Of a stretch of 55,059 nucleotides of DNA, positions 39,517 to 50,302 are shown piece after piece. A model generated the notes under the pieces. That model saw only the letters and a list, made by a program, of their open reading frames with translations. It was not told where the DNA came from and searched no databases. The stretch's first letter is position 1. Each line of letters begins with the position of its first letter. This stretch comes from Bacillus siamensis KCTC 13613 (GTDB taxonomy: Bacteria > Bacillota > Bacilli > Bacillales > Bacillaceae). Position numbers and translations under genes: made by a program. The stretch covers positions 1 to 55,059 of the forward strand of contig NZ_AJVF01000014.1 in NCBI RefSeq assembly GCF_000262045.1, read 5' to 3'.

Positions 39517-40935
39517 GTGAAAAGCGTGGAAGATTTTTTCAAAACATATCATCTTCAGGCGGAGGGAGAAACGATTATAGCCGGAGTCTCCGGAGGCCCT
39601 GATTCAATGGCGCTTCTCAGCATGCTGAATAAGCACTTCGGGCATTCCTCCGTTATCATTGCGGCGCATGTCGACCATCAGTTCAGAGGACCTGAATCTG
39701 AAGAAGATATGAAGTTTGTGCAGTCATATTGCGAGGCGGAACACATCCTTTGCGAAGCGGTACAGATTGATGTTTCCGCATATGCAAGGAAGAATAAGCT
39801 GAACAAGCAGGCTGCCGCGCGTGATTGCAGATATCAGTTTTTTAAAGAGCTGATGGCAAAACACCAAGCAAAGTTTTTAGCGCTGGCTCATCATGGCGAC
39901 GACCAAGTTGAGACAATGCTCATGAGGCTTGCGAAAGGTACGCTCGGGGCGGGGCTTGCGGGAATGCAGCCTGTCCGCGAATTTGCATCCGGCCTGCTGA
40001 TCAGACCTTTCCTCTATACGGCAAAAGATGAAATTCTTGAATATTGCCGTCAAGAAGGGCTGTCCTACAGAACGGATGAGAGCAACACAAAAGACGATTA
40101 TACAAGAAACAGATTCAGAAAGACCGTGCTTCCTTTTTTAAAACAAGAATCACCTGACGTTCATAAAATGTTTCAAAAGGTGAGTGAAGCACTGACAGAA
40201 GACGAACAATACTTGCAGTCATTAACGAAAGAACGAATGAATAAGGTTATTACAAGCAAGTCTGACACATCAGTTGAAGTCAATTCCTCTCAATTGCTTG
40301 CCCTTCCGATACCTTTACAAAGAAGAGGAGTTCAACTAATATTAAACTATCTTTATGAAAACGTTCCATCGTCGTTTTCCGCCCGCCATATCCAGCAGTT
40401 TCTTGAATGGGCAGAAAACGGAAGCGCCTCAGGAGTGCTTGATTTTCCGAAAGGGCTGAAGGTGGTCAAATCATATCAGACATGTTTGTTTACATTTGAA
40501 CAATGGCAGTGTGAAAAGATTCCCTTTGAGCTGCAGCTGCAAGGAGCAGAAGGTGAGACTGCTGTTCTGCCCAACGGCTTTATGATAGAGGTGGCCGATC
40601 AGGCCGACCCTCATATCAAAAATGGGAATGCTGTTTTTATAACAAGCAGAAATAAGGTGCAATTTCCTTTAACAATCCGGACGAGAAAAATCGGCGACCG
40701 GATCAAACTTAAAGGGATGAATGGCTCGAAAAAGGTAAAAGATATATTTATTGATCATAAACTGCCTCTGCGTGATCGGGACGAATGGCCGATTGTAACG
40801 GATGCAAGCGGTGAAATTATCTGGCTGCCTGGCTTGAAAAAATCCATCTTTGACAATCTTGTGATTTCAAACAGTGACCGCATTGTATTACAATATAGAC
40901 AGCATGAAAAGTGTAGGGGGCAAGCATTAACATGA
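39517..40935 (+). CDS. tilS: tRNA(Ile) lysidine synthase
   Basis: TilS attaches lysine to C34 of the CAU-anticodon isoleucine tRNA so that it reads AUA. The 472-residue protein has the ATP-pyrophosphatase loop [11 protein letters not shown] near residue 20, [10 protein letters not shown] and [16 protein letters not shown] in the catalytic domain, and C-terminal tRNA-binding domains. I chose GTG at 39517, five bases after GAGGGGG, which gives the B. subtilis length; an ATG at 39475 has no ribosome site. It overlaps hprT by four bases. Confidence 0.95.
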   Translation: MKSVEDFFKTYHLQAEGETIIAGVSGGPDSMALLSMLNKHFGHSSVIIAAHVDHQFRGPESEEDMKFVQSYCEAEHILCEAVQIDVSAYARKNKLNKQAAARDCRYQFFKELMAKHQAKFLALAHHGDDQVETMLMRLAKGTLGAGLAGMQPVREFASGLLIRPFLYTAKDEILEYCRQEGLSYRTDESNTKDDYTRNRFRKTVLPFLKQESPDVHKMFQKVSEALTEDEQYLQSLTKERMNKVITSKSDTSVEVNSSQLLALPIPLQRRGVQLILNYLYENVPSSFSARHIQQFLEWAENGSASGVLDFPKGLKVVKSYQTCLFTFEQWQCEKIPFELQLQGAEGETAVLPNGFMIEVADQADPHIKNGNAVFITSRNKVQFPLTIRTRKIGDRIKLKGMNGSKKVKDIFIDHKLPLRDRDEWPIVTDASGEIIWLPGLKKSIFDNLVISNSDRIVLQYRQHEKCRGQALT

Positions 40936-41471
40936 AACAAGATATCGAAAAAGTGCTGATTTCAGAAGATGAGATCCAGCAGAAAGTAAAACAGCTTGGA
41001 GAACAATTAACAAGCGAGTACAGCGACACGTTTCCGTTGGCAATCGGTGTGTTAAAGGGAGCGCTCCCTTTTATGGCTGATCTTATAAAGCATATTGATA
41101 CATATTTGGAAATGGACTTCATGGATGTATCAAGCTACGGAAATTCCACGGTTTCTTCCGGAGAAGTCAAAATCATCAAAGATTTGGATACATCTGTAGA
41201 AGGCCGGGACATCTTAATCATTGAAGATATTATCGACAGTGGGTTAACCTTGAGCTATCTCGTAGAACTCTTCCGATATCGTAAAGCGAAATCAATTAAG
41301 ATTGTTACCCTGTTGGATAAACCAAGCGGAAGAAAAGCGGACATTAAAGCAGACTTCGTAGGCTTTGAAGTTCCTGACGCGTTTGTTGTGGGTTACGGAC
41401 TTGATTATGCCGAACGCTATCGCAATCTGCCTTACATCGGAGTGTTGAAACCGGCGATTTATGAAAGCTGA
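40932..41471 (+). CDS. hprT: Hypoxanthine-guanine phosphoribosyltransferase
   Basis: HprT salvages hypoxanthine and guanine using PRPP. The 179-residue protein has the PRPP loop [15 protein letters not shown] near residue 97, [13 protein letters not shown] near residue 39 and [20 protein letters not shown] at the C-terminus. In B. subtilis TilS and HprT form a complex that activates ftsH transcription; the tilS-hprT overlap and adjacent ftsH promoter agree. GTAGGGGGCAAGC is the ribosome site. Confidence 0.96.
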   Translation: MKQDIEKVLISEDEIQQKVKQLGEQLTSEYSDTFPLAIGVLKGALPFMADLIKHIDTYLEMDFMDVSSYGNSTVSSGEVKIIKDLDTSVEGRDILIIEDIIDSGLTLSYLVELFRYRKAKSIKIVTLLDKPSGRKADIKADFVGFEVPDAFVVGYGLDYAERYRNLPYIGVLKPAIYES

Positions 41472-41501
41472 TCGGCTGCCTGCTTCCGAGATGGTTATCG
41501 G

Positions 41502-41531
41502 TTGTATTGGAATGATTTTCTATGGTACTAT
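41502..41531 (+). promoter_or_regulatory. Candidate sigma-A promoter of ftsH
   Basis: TTGTAT at 41502-41507, 18 bases, TACTAT at 41526-41531. Both hexamers are imperfect, which fits a promoter that needs help from an activator such as TilS-HprT. Confidence 0.45.
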
Positions 41532-41568
41532 TGAACATAGTTGTGCTTACTGTGGGAGGAGGTAAGGA

Positions 41569-43488
41569 ATGAATCGGGTCTTCCGTAATACCATTTTTTA
41601 TTTACTTATTTTATTAGTAGTAATCGGGGTTGTGAGTTACTTCCAGACTTCAAACCCGAAAACAGAAAATATGTCGTACAGTACGTTTATCAAGAACCTC
41701 GATGAAGGGAAAGTTGATAGCGTATCGGTTCAGCCTGTCAGAGGTGTTTATGAGGTAAAAGGACAGCTGAAAAAATACGACAAAGACCAGTACTTTTTAA
41801 CACATGTTCCTGAAGGAAAAGGAGCAGACCAGATATTTGACGCAATTAAAAAGACGGACGTAAAAGTTGATCCCGCACAGGAAACAAGCGGGTGGGTGAC
41901 GTTCTTAACGACGATCATTCCGTTTGTCATCATCTTTATTCTGTTTTTCTTCCTGCTCAATCAGGCTCAGGGCGGCGGAAGCCGTGTCATGAACTTCGGA
42001 AAGAGCAAAGCGAAGCTGTATACGGAAGAAAAGAAACGCGTGAAGTTTAAAGATGTAGCCGGCGCGGATGAGGAGAAGCAGGAGCTTGTTGAGGTTGTTG
42101 AGTTTCTGAAAGATCCCCGCAAATTCGCCGAGCTTGGCGCCAGAATTCCTAAAGGCGTGCTGCTGGTCGGACCTCCGGGAACCGGTAAGACATTGCTTGC
42201 GAGAGCATCAGCCGGTGAAGCCGGCGTTCCTTTCTTCAGCATCAGCGGATCTGACTTCGTTGAAATGTTTGTCGGTGTCGGTGCTTCCCGTGTGCGTGAT
42301 TTATTCGAAAATGCGAAAAAGAATGCGCCTTGCCTGATCTTCATTGATGAGATCGACGCGGTAGGACGTCAGCGCGGCGCCGGTCTTGGCGGCGGGCATG
42401 ATGAACGCGAACAGACGCTGAACCAGCTGCTTGTTGAGATGGACGGTTTCAGTGCGAATGAAGGAATCATTATTATCGCTGCGACAAACCGTGCGGACAT
42501 TCTTGACCCTGCATTGCTCCGTCCGGGACGTTTTGACCGTCAGATTACGGTAGACCGTCCGGATGTCATCGGCCGTGAAGCCGTATTGCAGGTCCATGCG
42601 AGAAACAAACCGCTTGATGAGACGGTGAACTTAAAAGCAATCGCTTCAAGAACACCTGGTTTCTCAGGCGCAGATTTAGAAAACCTTCTTAACGAAGCGG
42701 CACTTGTTGCTGCCCGTCAAAACAAGAAGAAAATTGATATGCGCGACATTGATGAAGCAACGGACCGTGTTATTGCGGGTCCTGCGAAGAAGAGCCGCGT
42801 CATCTCGAAAAAAGAACGCAATATCGTGGCATACCACGAGGGCGGTCACACCGTTATCGGACTTGTGCTGGATGAAGCCGATATGGTTCATAAAGTAACG
42901 ATCGTTCCGAGGGGGCAGGCAGGCGGATACGCGGTCATGCTTCCGAGAGAAGACCGCTACTTCCAGACAAAGCCTGAGCTTCTCGACAAAATTGTCGGTC
43001 TTCTGGGCGGACGCGTTGCCGAAGAGATTATTTTCGGTGAAGTCAGCACCGGGGCTCACAATGACTTCCAGCGGGCAACGAGCATTGCCAGAAGAATGGT
43101 GACGGAGTTCGGTATGTCAGAAAAACTCGGACCGCTCCAGTTCGGTCAATCTCAAGGCGGTCAAGTATTCCTGGGCCGGGATTTCAACAACGAGCAAAAC
43201 TACAGTGATCAGATCGCTTACGAAATCGATCAGGAAATTCAGCGCATCATTAAAGAATGTTATGAGCGTGCGAAAACCATCCTGACTGAAAATCGCGATA
43301 AGCTTGAATTGATTGCTCAGACATTGCTAGATGTGGAAACATTAGATGCGGAACAAATCAAGCATCTCGTGGATCATGGAAAACTCCCAGAGCGCAATTT
43401 CTCAGATGACCATCTTCAAAAAGACGATGTGAAAGTAAACATTCTGTCTAAAACAGAAGACGAAAAGAAAGACGAACCGAAAGAATAG
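41569..43488 (+). CDS. ftsH: ATP-dependent membrane zinc protease FtsH
   Basis: FtsH degrades membrane and regulatory proteins and is required for sporulation through Spo0E-type targets. The 639-residue protein has two membrane segments (about 6-24 and 110-131), a AAA+ module with Walker A GPPGTGKT at residues 201-208, FIDEIDAVG as Walker B and RPGRFDRQ, then the protease with the zinc motif HEGGH at 423-427. The C-terminal tail is acidic and variable. GGGAGGAGGTAAGGA precedes the ATG. Confidence 0.98.
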   Translation: MNRVFRNTIFYLLILLVVIGVVSYFQTSNPKTENMSYSTFIKNLDEGKVDSVSVQPVRGVYEVKGQLKKYDKDQYFLTHVPEGKGADQIFDAIKKTDVKVDPAQETSGWVTFLTTIIPFVIIFILFFFLLNQAQGGGSRVMNFGKSKAKLYTEEKKRVKFKDVAGADEEKQELVEVVEFLKDPRKFAELGARIPKGVLLVGPPGTGKTLLARASAGEAGVPFFSISGSDFVEMFVGVGASRVRDLFENAKKNAPCLIFIDEIDAVGRQRGAGLGGGHDEREQTLNQLLVEMDGFSANEGIIIIAATNRADILDPALLRPGRFDRQITVDRPDVIGREAVLQVHARNKPLDETVNLKAIASRTPGFSGADLENLLNEAALVAARQNKKKIDMRDIDEATDRVIAGPAKKSRVISKKERNIVAYHEGGHTVIGLVLDEADMVHKVTIVPRGQAGGYAVMLPREDRYFQTKPELLDKIVGLLGGRVAEEIIFGEVSTGAHNDFQRATSIARRMVTEFGMSEKLGPLQFGQSQGGQVFLGRDFNNEQNYSDQIAYEIDQEIQRIIKECYERAKTILTENRDKLELIAQTLLDVETLDAEQIKHLVDHGKLPERNFSDDHLQKDDVKVNILSKTEDEKKDEPKE

Positions 43489-43504
43489 TTCGCTTTCCGA
43501 TATG

Positions 43505-43535
43505 AAAACCGCCGGCTTATACCGGCGGTTTTTTT
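43505..43535 (+). terminator. Terminator after ftsH
   Basis: AAAACCGCCGG / CCGGCGGTTTT with a 6-base loop and further T. Very strong. Confidence 0.95.
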
Positions 43536-43636
43536 ACTGGTTCCGTTTTGTTTACAAAAGAGCTGCAGATCGTGTATGGTATTGTAGAATGTTGAAAAAG
43601 TTATGATTAGAAACTATTCAAAAGTGGTGATAGAGG

Positions 43637-44413
43637 TTGTTACTGGTTATAGATGTGGGGAACACCAACACCGTGATTGGTGTATATCATGATGGTGAAT
43701 TAGAATATCATTGGCGTGTAGAAACGAGCAGACACAAAACAGAAGACGAATTCGGCATGCTGCTCCGCTCCTTATTTGAACATTCCGGACTCATGTTTGA
43801 ACAGATCGAAGGAATTATCATCTCATCCGTGGTGCCGCCGATTATGTTCTCTTTAGAAAGAATGTGCACAAAATACTTTCACATCGAGCCGCAGGTTGTC
43901 GGCCCGGGGATGAAAACAGGTTTAAATATAAAATATGACAATCCGAAAGAAGTGGGAGCAGACAGGATTGTCAATGCCGTCGCGGCGATTCATCAGTATG
44001 GCGGCCCCTTAATTGTCGTTGACTTCGGAACGGCGACGACGTATTGCTACATTGATGAAAACAAACAATATATGGGCGGCGCGATAGCTCCCGGCATTAC
44101 GATTTCAACGGAAGCGCTGTACTCGCGCGCGGCCAAGCTTCCGAGAATTGAAATCGCCCGACCGGACAATATCATCGGCAAAAACACGGTAAGCGCCATG
44201 CAGTCCGGCATCCTTTTCGGCTATGTCGGACAAGTTGAAGGCATTGTCAAGCGGATGAAATGGCAGGCCAAACAAGAACCGAAAGTCATTGCGACAGGCG
44301 GTCTTGCCTCATTAATCGCAAATGAATCAGACTGTATTGATGTTGTTGACCCGTTTCTTACTTTAAAAGGGCTGGAAATCATTTATGAGCGAAATCGCGT
44401 GGGTCACGTATAG
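43637..44413 (+). CDS. coaX: Type III pantothenate kinase
   Basis: CoaX phosphorylates pantothenate, the first step to coenzyme A; type III enzymes are not inhibited by CoA. The 258-residue protein has the ASKHA phosphate loop [10 protein letters not shown] at residues 6-15, [12 protein letters not shown] near residue 115, [14 protein letters not shown] near residue 132 and GGAIAPGI near 155. The start is TTG at 43637, shortly after AAGTGGTGATAGAGG. The hslO gene follows after 11 bases. Confidence 0.96.
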   Translation: MLLVIDVGNTNTVIGVYHDGELEYHWRVETSRHKTEDEFGMLLRSLFEHSGLMFEQIEGIIISSVVPPIMFSLERMCTKYFHIEPQVVGPGMKTGLNIKYDNPKEVGADRIVNAVAAIHQYGGPLIVVDFGTATTYCYIDENKQYMGGAIAPGITISTEALYSRAAKLPRIEIARPDNIIGKNTVSAMQSGILFGYVGQVEGIVKRMKWQAKQEPKVIATGGLASLIANESDCIDVVDPFLTLKGLEIIYERNRVGHV

Positions 44414-44424
44414 GAGGTTAAACG

Positions 44425-45300
44425 ATGGATTATTTAATTAAAGCAATTGCATATGACGGTAAAGTTCGGGCTTATGCAGCCAGAACGACTGATATGGTAA
44501 ATGAAGCGCAAAGAAGGCATGACACATGGCCGACGGCATCAGCCGCAATCGGCCGGACGATGACAGCGTCTCTGATGCTCGGAGCGATGATGAAGGGTGA
44601 AGATAAGCTGACCGTCAAAATAGAAGGCGGCGGGCCGATCGGCGCCATCATCGCAGATGCGAATGCAAAGGGCGAAGTCAGAGCATACGTAACAAATCCG
44701 CACGTTCACTTTGACCTCAATGAACAGGGGAAACTGGATGTGAGACGGGCGGTAGGAACGGATGGAACACTTAGTGTCGTAAAAGATTTAGGCTTGCGTG
44801 ATTATTTTACGGGACAAGTAGAAATTGTCTCAGGTGAACTCGGTGACGACTTCACATACTACCTTGTTTCTTCTGAACAAGTCCCTTCATCCGTCGGTGT
44901 AGGAGTGCTTGTGAACCCTGATAACACGATTCTCGCTGCCGGCGGATTCATTATTCAGCTTCTTCCGGGGACTGATGAAGAAACCATTTCAACAATTGAA
45001 AAGCAATTATCTCAAATTGAACCGATTTCAAAATTGATTCAAAAAGGCCTGACACCGGAAGAAATTTTAGAAGAAGTACTGGGCCAGAAACCGGACGTAC
45101 TTGAGAATATGCCGGTCAAATTTCACTGTTCTTGTTCTAAAGATCGTTTCGAAGCAGCCATTTTAGGACTAGGCAAAAAAGAAATACAAGATATGATAGA
45201 AGAAGACGGAAAAGCCGAAGCGGTTTGCCATTTTTGTAATGAGAAATATTTATTTACAAAAGAAGAACTGGAAGAGCTTCGTGACGAAACAACCCGCTAG
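44425..45300 (+). CDS. hslO: Redox-regulated chaperone Hsp33
   Basis: Hsp33 is switched on by oxidation: its cysteines release zinc and form disulphides, and it then protects unfolding proteins. The 291-residue protein has the zinc cysteines C235, C237 (CSC) and C268, C271 (CHFC) in the C-terminal switch, exactly the family pattern. The N-terminal core includes [34 protein letters not shown] precedes the ATG. A terminator overlaps the stop codon, then yacD. Confidence 0.97.
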   Translation: MDYLIKAIAYDGKVRAYAARTTDMVNEAQRRHDTWPTASAAIGRTMTASLMLGAMMKGEDKLTVKIEGGGPIGAIIADANAKGEVRAYVTNPHVHFDLNEQGKLDVRRAVGTDGTLSVVKDLGLRDYFTGQVEIVSGELGDDFTYYLVSSEQVPSSVGVGVLVNPDNTILAAGGFIIQLLPGTDEETISTIEKQLSQIEPISKLIQKGLTPEEILEEVLGQKPDVLENMPVKFHCSCSKDRFEAAILGLGKKEIQDMIEEDGKAEAVCHFCNEKYLFTKEELEELRDETTR

Positions 45301-45317
45301 CTCTTTAGCGGGTTGTT
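45288..45317 (+). terminator. Hairpin overlapping the hslO stop
   Basis: AACAACCCGCTA / TAGCGGGTTGTT form a perfect 12-bp stem that includes the stop codon. The following CTATTTT is weakly T-rich, so some read-through into yacD is expected. Confidence 0.7.
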
Positions 45318-45345
45318 CTATTTTAAAAAAGGGATGGGGTAGATT

Positions 45346-46236
45346 TTGAAACCGAGAACACTTTTGACGATTATTGTAGCGGCGCTGTTAGTATGCAGCG
45401 CGGCAATCGCGTATCATTTAACAAAATCCCAAGCTGCAGGGTCATCTGAAGAATTCATCGCGACAATCGGTGATAAACATATCACGCGGCAGGACTGGAT
45501 GAAAAAGATGGAAGACCAATACGGAAAATCAACCTTGGAAGACATGATTAATACACAAGTAGTGGAAGAGCTTGCGAAAAAGAATAAACTCACAGTTTCA
45601 AACAGCGAATTGGAACGTGAATTTCTTTTAATCAAAGCGGTGAATAATTCATTTTATGAAGACGATCATATTACGGAAAACGAATGGAAAGACCAGATCC
45701 GCTACAACATTCTTCTTGAGGAACTGCTGACGAAGGACATCGATATATCGGATAAGGAAATGCAATCATTTTATAATAAAAATAAAGAACTGTATCAATT
45801 TGATGATTCTTACAGAATCCGGCACATCGTCGTCAAAAGCAAAGAAGAAGCGGACAGGGTGCTTGCTGATTTGAAAGGCGGTTCCAGCTTTGAAGCCGTC
45901 GCCGCAGAGCGTTCCACTGACAGATACACGTCTCAGTATGGCGGAGACCTCGGCTTTGTTACGGAAAACCAGGAGAATATCCCGCAGGCATATATCACAG
46001 AAGCCAAAAATCTCAAAGAAAATGAATGGTCCGCTGAACCGATTAAAGTTTCTTCAGGATACGCCGTCATTCAGCTGAAAGAAAAGCTTAAGGCGAGAAC
46101 TTTCTCATATAATGAAGTGAAGAGCCAAATCAGACGCCAGATCGCGATGGATCAATTAGGTGATAAGGCGACAGTCAAAACGCTGTGGAAAGAGGCGGAT
46201 GTCTCTTGGTTCTACGGGGAAAAAAGAACTAAATGA
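45346..46236 (+). CDS. yacD: YacD, membrane-anchored peptidyl-prolyl isomerase of the PrsA/parvulin family
   Basis: The 296-residue protein has an N-terminal signal or anchor (about 5-24) without a canonical lipobox, an N-domain of SurA/PrsA type, and one rotamase domain (about 150-250: YRIRHIVVKSKEEADRVL, GGDLGFVTENQENIPQAY). It probably assists folding of exported proteins outside the membrane; the clients are unknown. The start is TTG at 45346 after GGGATGGGGT. It lies between hslO and cysK. Confidence 0.88.
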   Translation: MKPRTLLTIIVAALLVCSAAIAYHLTKSQAAGSSEEFIATIGDKHITRQDWMKKMEDQYGKSTLEDMINTQVVEELAKKNKLTVSNSELEREFLLIKAVNNSFYEDDHITENEWKDQIRYNILLEELLTKDIDISDKEMQSFYNKNKELYQFDDSYRIRHIVVKSKEEADRVLADLKGGSSFEAVAAERSTDRYTSQYGGDLGFVTENQENIPQAYITEAKNLKENEWSAEPIKVSSGYAVIQLKEKLKARTFSYNEVKSQIRRQIAMDQLGDKATVKTLWKEADVSWFYGEKRTK

Positions 46237-46276
46237 TTGACAAAAAATTTTGAAATTGATAACTTATATTTATAAT
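46237..46276 (+). promoter_or_regulatory. Promoter region of cysK
   Basis: A perfect -10 TATAAT lies at 46271-46276. The best partner hexamer is TTGAAA at 46250-46255 with a short 15-base spacer; a perfect TTGACA at 46237-46242 is 28 bases away. The AT-rich segment just downstream (ATACCAAT ... CGGAAATT, 46275-46299) is where the cysteine repressor CymR would be expected; I cannot confirm the motif. Confidence 0.5.
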
Positions 46277-46311
46277 ACCAATAAATTTAGTCGGAAATTG
46301 AGGTGTCCAAC

Positions 46312-47238
46312 ATGGTGCGTATTGCAAATTCTATTACTGAACTAATCGGAAATACTCCTATTGTGAAATTGAATCGCCTGACGGATGAAAACAGCGCAGA
46401 TGTATATCTGAAGCTTGAATACATGAATCCGGGCAGCAGCGTAAAAGACCGTATCGGAGCAGCGATGATTGAAGCGGCTGAAAAAGAAGGCAAATTAAAA
46501 GCCGGCGACACAATCATTGAACCGACAAGCGGAAATACAGGAATCGGTCTTGCGATGGTGGCAGCGGCAAAAGGTCTCAGAGCCATTCTCGTTATGCCTG
46601 ATACGATGAGCATGGAGCGACGCAATCTGCTGCGCGCATACGGAGCAGAGCTTGTGCTGACTCCTGGCGCAGAAGGAATGAAGGGCGCCATTAAAAAGGC
46701 GGAGGAGCTTGCAGAGGAACACGGTTATTTTGTGCCTCAGCAATTCAACAATGCGGCAAACCCGGAAATTCACCGCCAAACGACTGGGAAAGAAATTGTA
46801 GAACAGTTTGGAGACGACCAGCTCGATGCGTTCGTGGCCGGTATCGGTACGGGCGGAACCATCACGGGAGCGGGTGAAGTGCTGAAAGAAGCATATCCAT
46901 CCATCAAAATCTATGCGGTAGAGCCGGCGGATTCTCCAGTTCTTTCTGGCGGAAAACCGGGTCCGCATAAAATCCAGGGTATCGGAGCGGGTTTTGTCCC
47001 TGAAACATTGAATACGGACATCTATGATCAGATCATTCCCGTCAAAAATGAGGATGCATTTGAATATGCCCGTAAAACGGCGAAAGAAGAAGGGATTCTC
47101 GGCGGTATTTCTTCCGGAGCGGCCATTTACGCGGCGCTGGAAATCGCGAAAAAACTGGGGAAAGGCAAGAAAGTGCTTGCGATCATCCCTAGTAATGGAG
47201 AACGTTACTTAAGCACCCCGCTTTATCAGTTTGAATAG
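46312..47238 (+). CDS. cysK: Cysteine synthase (O-acetylserine sulfhydrylase)
   Basis: CysK makes cysteine from O-acetylserine and sulphide and, in B. subtilis, also acts with the repressor CymR to sense cysteine status. The 308-residue PLP enzyme has [11 protein letters not shown] with the cofactor lysine K45, [12 protein letters not shown] near residue 70 and [15 protein letters not shown] near residue 178. The ATG at 46312 follows GAGGTG. It stands as its own unit with a terminator. Confidence 0.97.
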   Translation: MVRIANSITELIGNTPIVKLNRLTDENSADVYLKLEYMNPGSSVKDRIGAAMIEAAEKEGKLKAGDTIIEPTSGNTGIGLAMVAAAKGLRAILVMPDTMSMERRNLLRAYGAELVLTPGAEGMKGAIKKAEELAEEHGYFVPQQFNNAANPEIHRQTTGKEIVEQFGDDQLDAFVAGIGTGGTITGAGEVLKEAYPSIKIYAVEPADSPVLSGGKPGPHKIQGIGAGFVPETLNTDIYDQIIPVKNEDAFEYARKTAKEEGILGGISSGAAIYAALEIAKKLGKGKKVLAIIPSNGERYLSTPLYQFE

Positions 47239-47252
47239 AGACATACACACGG

Positions 47253-47279
47253 CTCCCGGCTGTATCCGGGAGTTTTTTT
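47253..47279 (+). terminator. Terminator after cysK
   Basis: CTCCCGG / CCGGGAG with a CTGTAT loop and seven T. Confidence 0.92.
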
Positions 47280-47405
47280 GTGCCTGAAGCATCGGAAATC
47301 CAAAAAACGTTTCGAATTTTATGGTTGGAAGAGAAATTCACTTTTTTCACCAGTATGATTGCTTTAAAATAAAACTACAGAAAAACGAAGCAGAGGATTG
47401 ATACG

Positions 47406-48818
47406 ATGGCACAACGCAGACCGGCAGGAAGAAAGATACCTTTTAAGAAGCAAGCATTTTTACAGCAATATGAAAACCTTTCGAAATCGAGAAAACGGCA
47501 TGTTCTGCTCGAAAGCGCGAGAGGGGGAAGATTCAGTATAGCCGGTCTAGATCCGATTGCGTCCGTCAGAGGGAAAGACGGAATCACAACGATCAAGCAT
47601 GAAGAAGAAACGCTGTTTAAAGAAGGAGACCCGCTGCGGGCTTTTCATGATTGGTTTGAGACGCTTGGGACGGAAACAAACGATGAGTTCCCGGATTTTC
47701 AAGGCGGCGCGATTGGATTTATCAGTTACGACTATGCCCGATACATTGAGAATTTTAAAATGCTGTCTTTAGATGATTTGGAAACACCTGATATATACTT
47801 TCTCGTTTTTGATGATGTCGCCGTTTACGACCATGAGGCTGAGGCGTTATGGCTCATTACCCATACCGAAGCGGAAGAAGCGGAGCTTGTGGAAGCAAAG
47901 CTGTCCGGATTAGAGGATATGTGGCGCTCCCGTCAAACGCGGGACGAGCCTTTTTCTCCGCTGAGCCGGGAAGGAGACGGATCGTATGCCGCTCCGTTCA
48001 CTGAAGAAGGATTTTCACAGGCCGTAGAACAAATTAAGCAATATATCGCGAGCGGCGATGTGTTTCAGGTTAATCTGTCCATCAGGCAATTCCAATCCTT
48101 ATCCGTTCACCCGTATGAGGTGTATAAACATTTGAGAAACGTCAACCCGTCTCCTTACATGGCTTATCTTGAGACACCGGGTTTTCAAGTGATATGCGGG
48201 TCGCCGGAGCTATTGGTGACGAAAAAGGGGAAGAAGCTTGAAACAAGACCGATCGCGGGTACGCGTTCAAGAGGAAAAGACGATGCAGAAGACAAGGCGC
48301 TGGCTGATGAATTAATTCACAACGAGAAAGAACGTGCGGAACACGTCATGCTTGTTGATCTGGAGCGCAATGATCTCGGCCGCGTATCGCGCTACGGCTC
48401 CGTGCGGGTTAACGAGTTTATGGCGATCGAAAAATATTCGCACGTCATGCATATCGTGTCAAATGTACAGGGGGAGCTGCAGGACGGATATGACGCGACA
48501 GACATTATTCATGCGGTTTTCCCGGGTGGCACCATCACCGGAGCACCCAAAGTGAGAACGATGGAAATTATAGAAGAGCTTGAGCCGACAAGACGGGGGC
48601 TTTATACTGGATCTATAGGCTGGTTCGGATTCAACGGAGATTTGCAATTTAACATTGTGATCCGGACGATCTATGCAGCCGGCGGACATGCTTTTATGCA
48701 GTCCGGAGCAGGAGTGGTCATTGACTCGGTTCCGAAGCACGAATACAAGGAATCGTTCAAAAAAGCTTTTGCCATGAAAAAGGCGTTAGAGCTGAGCGAA
48801 GAAGAGACAAAAAATTAG
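47406..48818 (+). CDS. pabB: Aminodeoxychorismate synthase component I
   Basis: PabB with PabA converts chorismate and glutamine to aminodeoxychorismate for folate. The 470-residue protein has the chorismate-binding signatures LVDLERNDLGRVS, FPGGTITGAPKVRTMEIIEELEP and QSGAGVV. The loop at residues 282-286 reads PIAGT, with Ala where E. coli PabB has a lysine (PIKGT). The N-terminal region (about 1-160) is less conserved. AGAGGATTGATACG is the ribosome region. It is the first gene of an eight-gene folate operon. Confidence 0.94.
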   Translation: MAQRRPAGRKIPFKKQAFLQQYENLSKSRKRHVLLESARGGRFSIAGLDPIASVRGKDGITTIKHEEETLFKEGDPLRAFHDWFETLGTETNDEFPDFQGGAIGFISYDYARYIENFKMLSLDDLETPDIYFLVFDDVAVYDHEAEALWLITHTEAEEAELVEAKLSGLEDMWRSRQTRDEPFSPLSREGDGSYAAPFTEEGFSQAVEQIKQYIASGDVFQVNLSIRQFQSLSVHPYEVYKHLRNVNPSPYMAYLETPGFQVICGSPELLVTKKGKKLETRPIAGTRSRGKDDAEDKALADELIHNEKERAEHVMLVDLERNDLGRVSRYGSVRVNEFMAIEKYSHVMHIVSNVQGELQDGYDATDIIHAVFPGGTITGAPKVRTMEIIEELEPTRRGLYTGSIGWFGFNGDLQFNIVIRTIYAAGGHAFMQSGAGVVIDSVPKHEYKESFKKAFAMKKALELSEEETKN

Positions 48819-48833
48819 ATGAGGTGAGCAGAG

Positions 48834-49421
48834 ATGATTTTAATGATTGACAATTATGATTCATTTACGTACAACTTGGTTCAATATTTGGGTGAGCTGG
48901 GGGAGGAACTGATCGTCAGACGGAATGACGGGATTACGATTGAAGAGATAGAAGAGCTGGCGCCGGATTTCTTGATGATTTCACCTGGGCCGTGCAGTCC
49001 GGATGAAGCGGGAATCAGCCTCGAGGCCATCAAACACTTTGCCGGCAGCATTCCTATTTTCGGCGTATGTCTCGGACATCAGTCGATCGCACAAGTGTTC
49101 GGAGGAGATGTCGTCAGAGCGGAGCGGCTCATGCACGGCAAAACGTCAGACATTATGCATGACGGACAGACGATTTTTAAAGGCCTGCAAAATCCGCTGG
49201 TCGCCACCCGGTACCACTCGCTTATTGTTAAAGCGGACACATTGCCTGACTGCTTTACGGTATCCGCTCAAACCAAAGAAGGAGAAATTATGGCAATCCG
49301 CCATAATGAGCTGCCTGTTGAAGGTGTTCAGTTCCATCCGGAATCCATCATGACCTCCTTCGGCAAAGAGATGCTCAGAAACTTTATTGAGACACACCGT
49401 AAGAAGGAAGTGACGGTGTGA
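48834..49421 (+). CDS. pabA: Glutamine amidotransferase subunit shared by PABA and anthranilate synthases
   Basis: PabA supplies ammonia from glutamine to PabB and, in B. subtilis, also to TrpE because the trp operon lacks its own copy (hence TrpG). The 195-residue class I amidotransferase has [15 protein letters not shown] at the start, the nucleophile in [11 protein letters not shown] near residue 79, and [10 protein letters not shown] near residue 167. GATGAGGTGAGCAGAG precedes the ATG. It overlaps pabC by four bases. Confidence 0.96.
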   Translation: MILMIDNYDSFTYNLVQYLGELGEELIVRRNDGITIEEIEELAPDFLMISPGPCSPDEAGISLEAIKHFAGSIPIFGVCLGHQSIAQVFGGDVVRAERLMHGKTSDIMHDGQTIFKGLQNPLVATRYHSLIVKADTLPDCFTVSAQTKEGEIMAIRHNELPVEGVQFHPESIMTSFGKEMLRNFIETHRKKEVTV

Positions 49422-50302
49422 TTATATATTTGAATGGTCAATATATAGAGGAGAAAGAAGCGGCGCTTTCTCCTTTTGACCATGGTTATCTGTACGGGAT
49501 CGGCGCGTTTGAGACGTTCAGGCTTTATAACGGCCGGCCGTTTTTGTCGGATGCGCATGTCGCCAGGCTCAACAGGGCGCTTCGGGATTTGCAGATTGCG
49601 TACGAGGTGAATAAACAGGAGCTGCTTGATATGCTTGCAAGCCTGTTGCTCCTCAATGACATCAAAGACGGCAGCGCGCGTGTCCGGCTTAACGTCTCGG
49701 CAGGCGTCAGTGATAAAGGATTTACCGCCCAGACTTATGAAAAGCCGACCGTCCTTTGTTTCGTCAGCCGGCTTAATCCGGAAGCTTTGCCTCTTGAAAA
49801 AGAAGGCAAACTTCTCTCTGTCCGGAGAAATACGCCTGAAGGATCTTTTCGGTTAAAGTCCCATCACTATTTAAACAATATGTATGCTAAACAAGAAATC
49901 GGCAATGATCCGAATCTTGAAGGGATTTTCCTGACCCGAGAAGGAGATGTCGCGGAAGGCATTGTCTCCAATGTGTTTTGGCGAAAAGGAGACAAGGTCT
50001 TTACGCCATCCTTGGATACAGGCATTCTCGACGGGGTAACGAGACAGTTTGTCATTGATGAATTGAAACGGCAGGGGACAGAGGTTGCCGAAGGCCGATT
50101 CCGTTTTCAATCAATGCTTGAAGCGGATGAAGCGTGGATGACAAACTCCGTGCTTGAAATTATCCCGTTTTTTAAAATAGAGGAAGTGCCGCTGCCCGGA
50201 GTGAGCGGAAAAACGGTGCAATTGCTCCGTAAGCAGTATCAGCAGGAAATAAACAAAATGAATGTAAAGGAGGAGGAACAAAATGGCGCAGCAAACGATT
50301 GA
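49418..50302 (+). CDS. pabC: Aminodeoxychorismate lyase
   Basis: PabC splits aminodeoxychorismate into 4-aminobenzoate and pyruvate. The 294-residue fold-IV PLP enzyme resembles branched-chain transaminases: [17 protein letters not shown] near residue 23, [13 protein letters not shown] near residue 148 with the cofactor lysine nearby, and EGIVSNVFW near residue 180. It starts on GTG at 49418 inside the end of pabA (GTGTGA). The folP gene starts inside its end, 20 bases before its stop. Confidence 0.94.
   Translation: MIIYLNGQYIEEKEAALSPFDHGYLYGIGAFETFRLYNGRPFLSDAHVARLNRALRDLQIAYEVNKQELLDMLASLLLLNDIKDGSARVRLNVSAGVSDKGFTAQTYEKPTVLCFVSRLNPEALPLEKEGKLLSVRRNTPEGSFRLKSHHYLNNMYAKQEIGNDPNLEGIFLTREGDVAEGIVSNVFWRKGDKVFTPSLDTGILDGVTRQFVIDELKRQGTEVAEGRFRFQSMLEADEAWMTNSVLEIIPFFKIEEVPLPGVSGKTVQLLRKQYQQEINKMNVKEEEQNGAAND

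Noticed and set aside
46237..46311. Riboswitch upstream of cysK
   Set aside because: The leader is at most about 35 bases from the -10 to the start codon, too short for an S-box or other aptamer.
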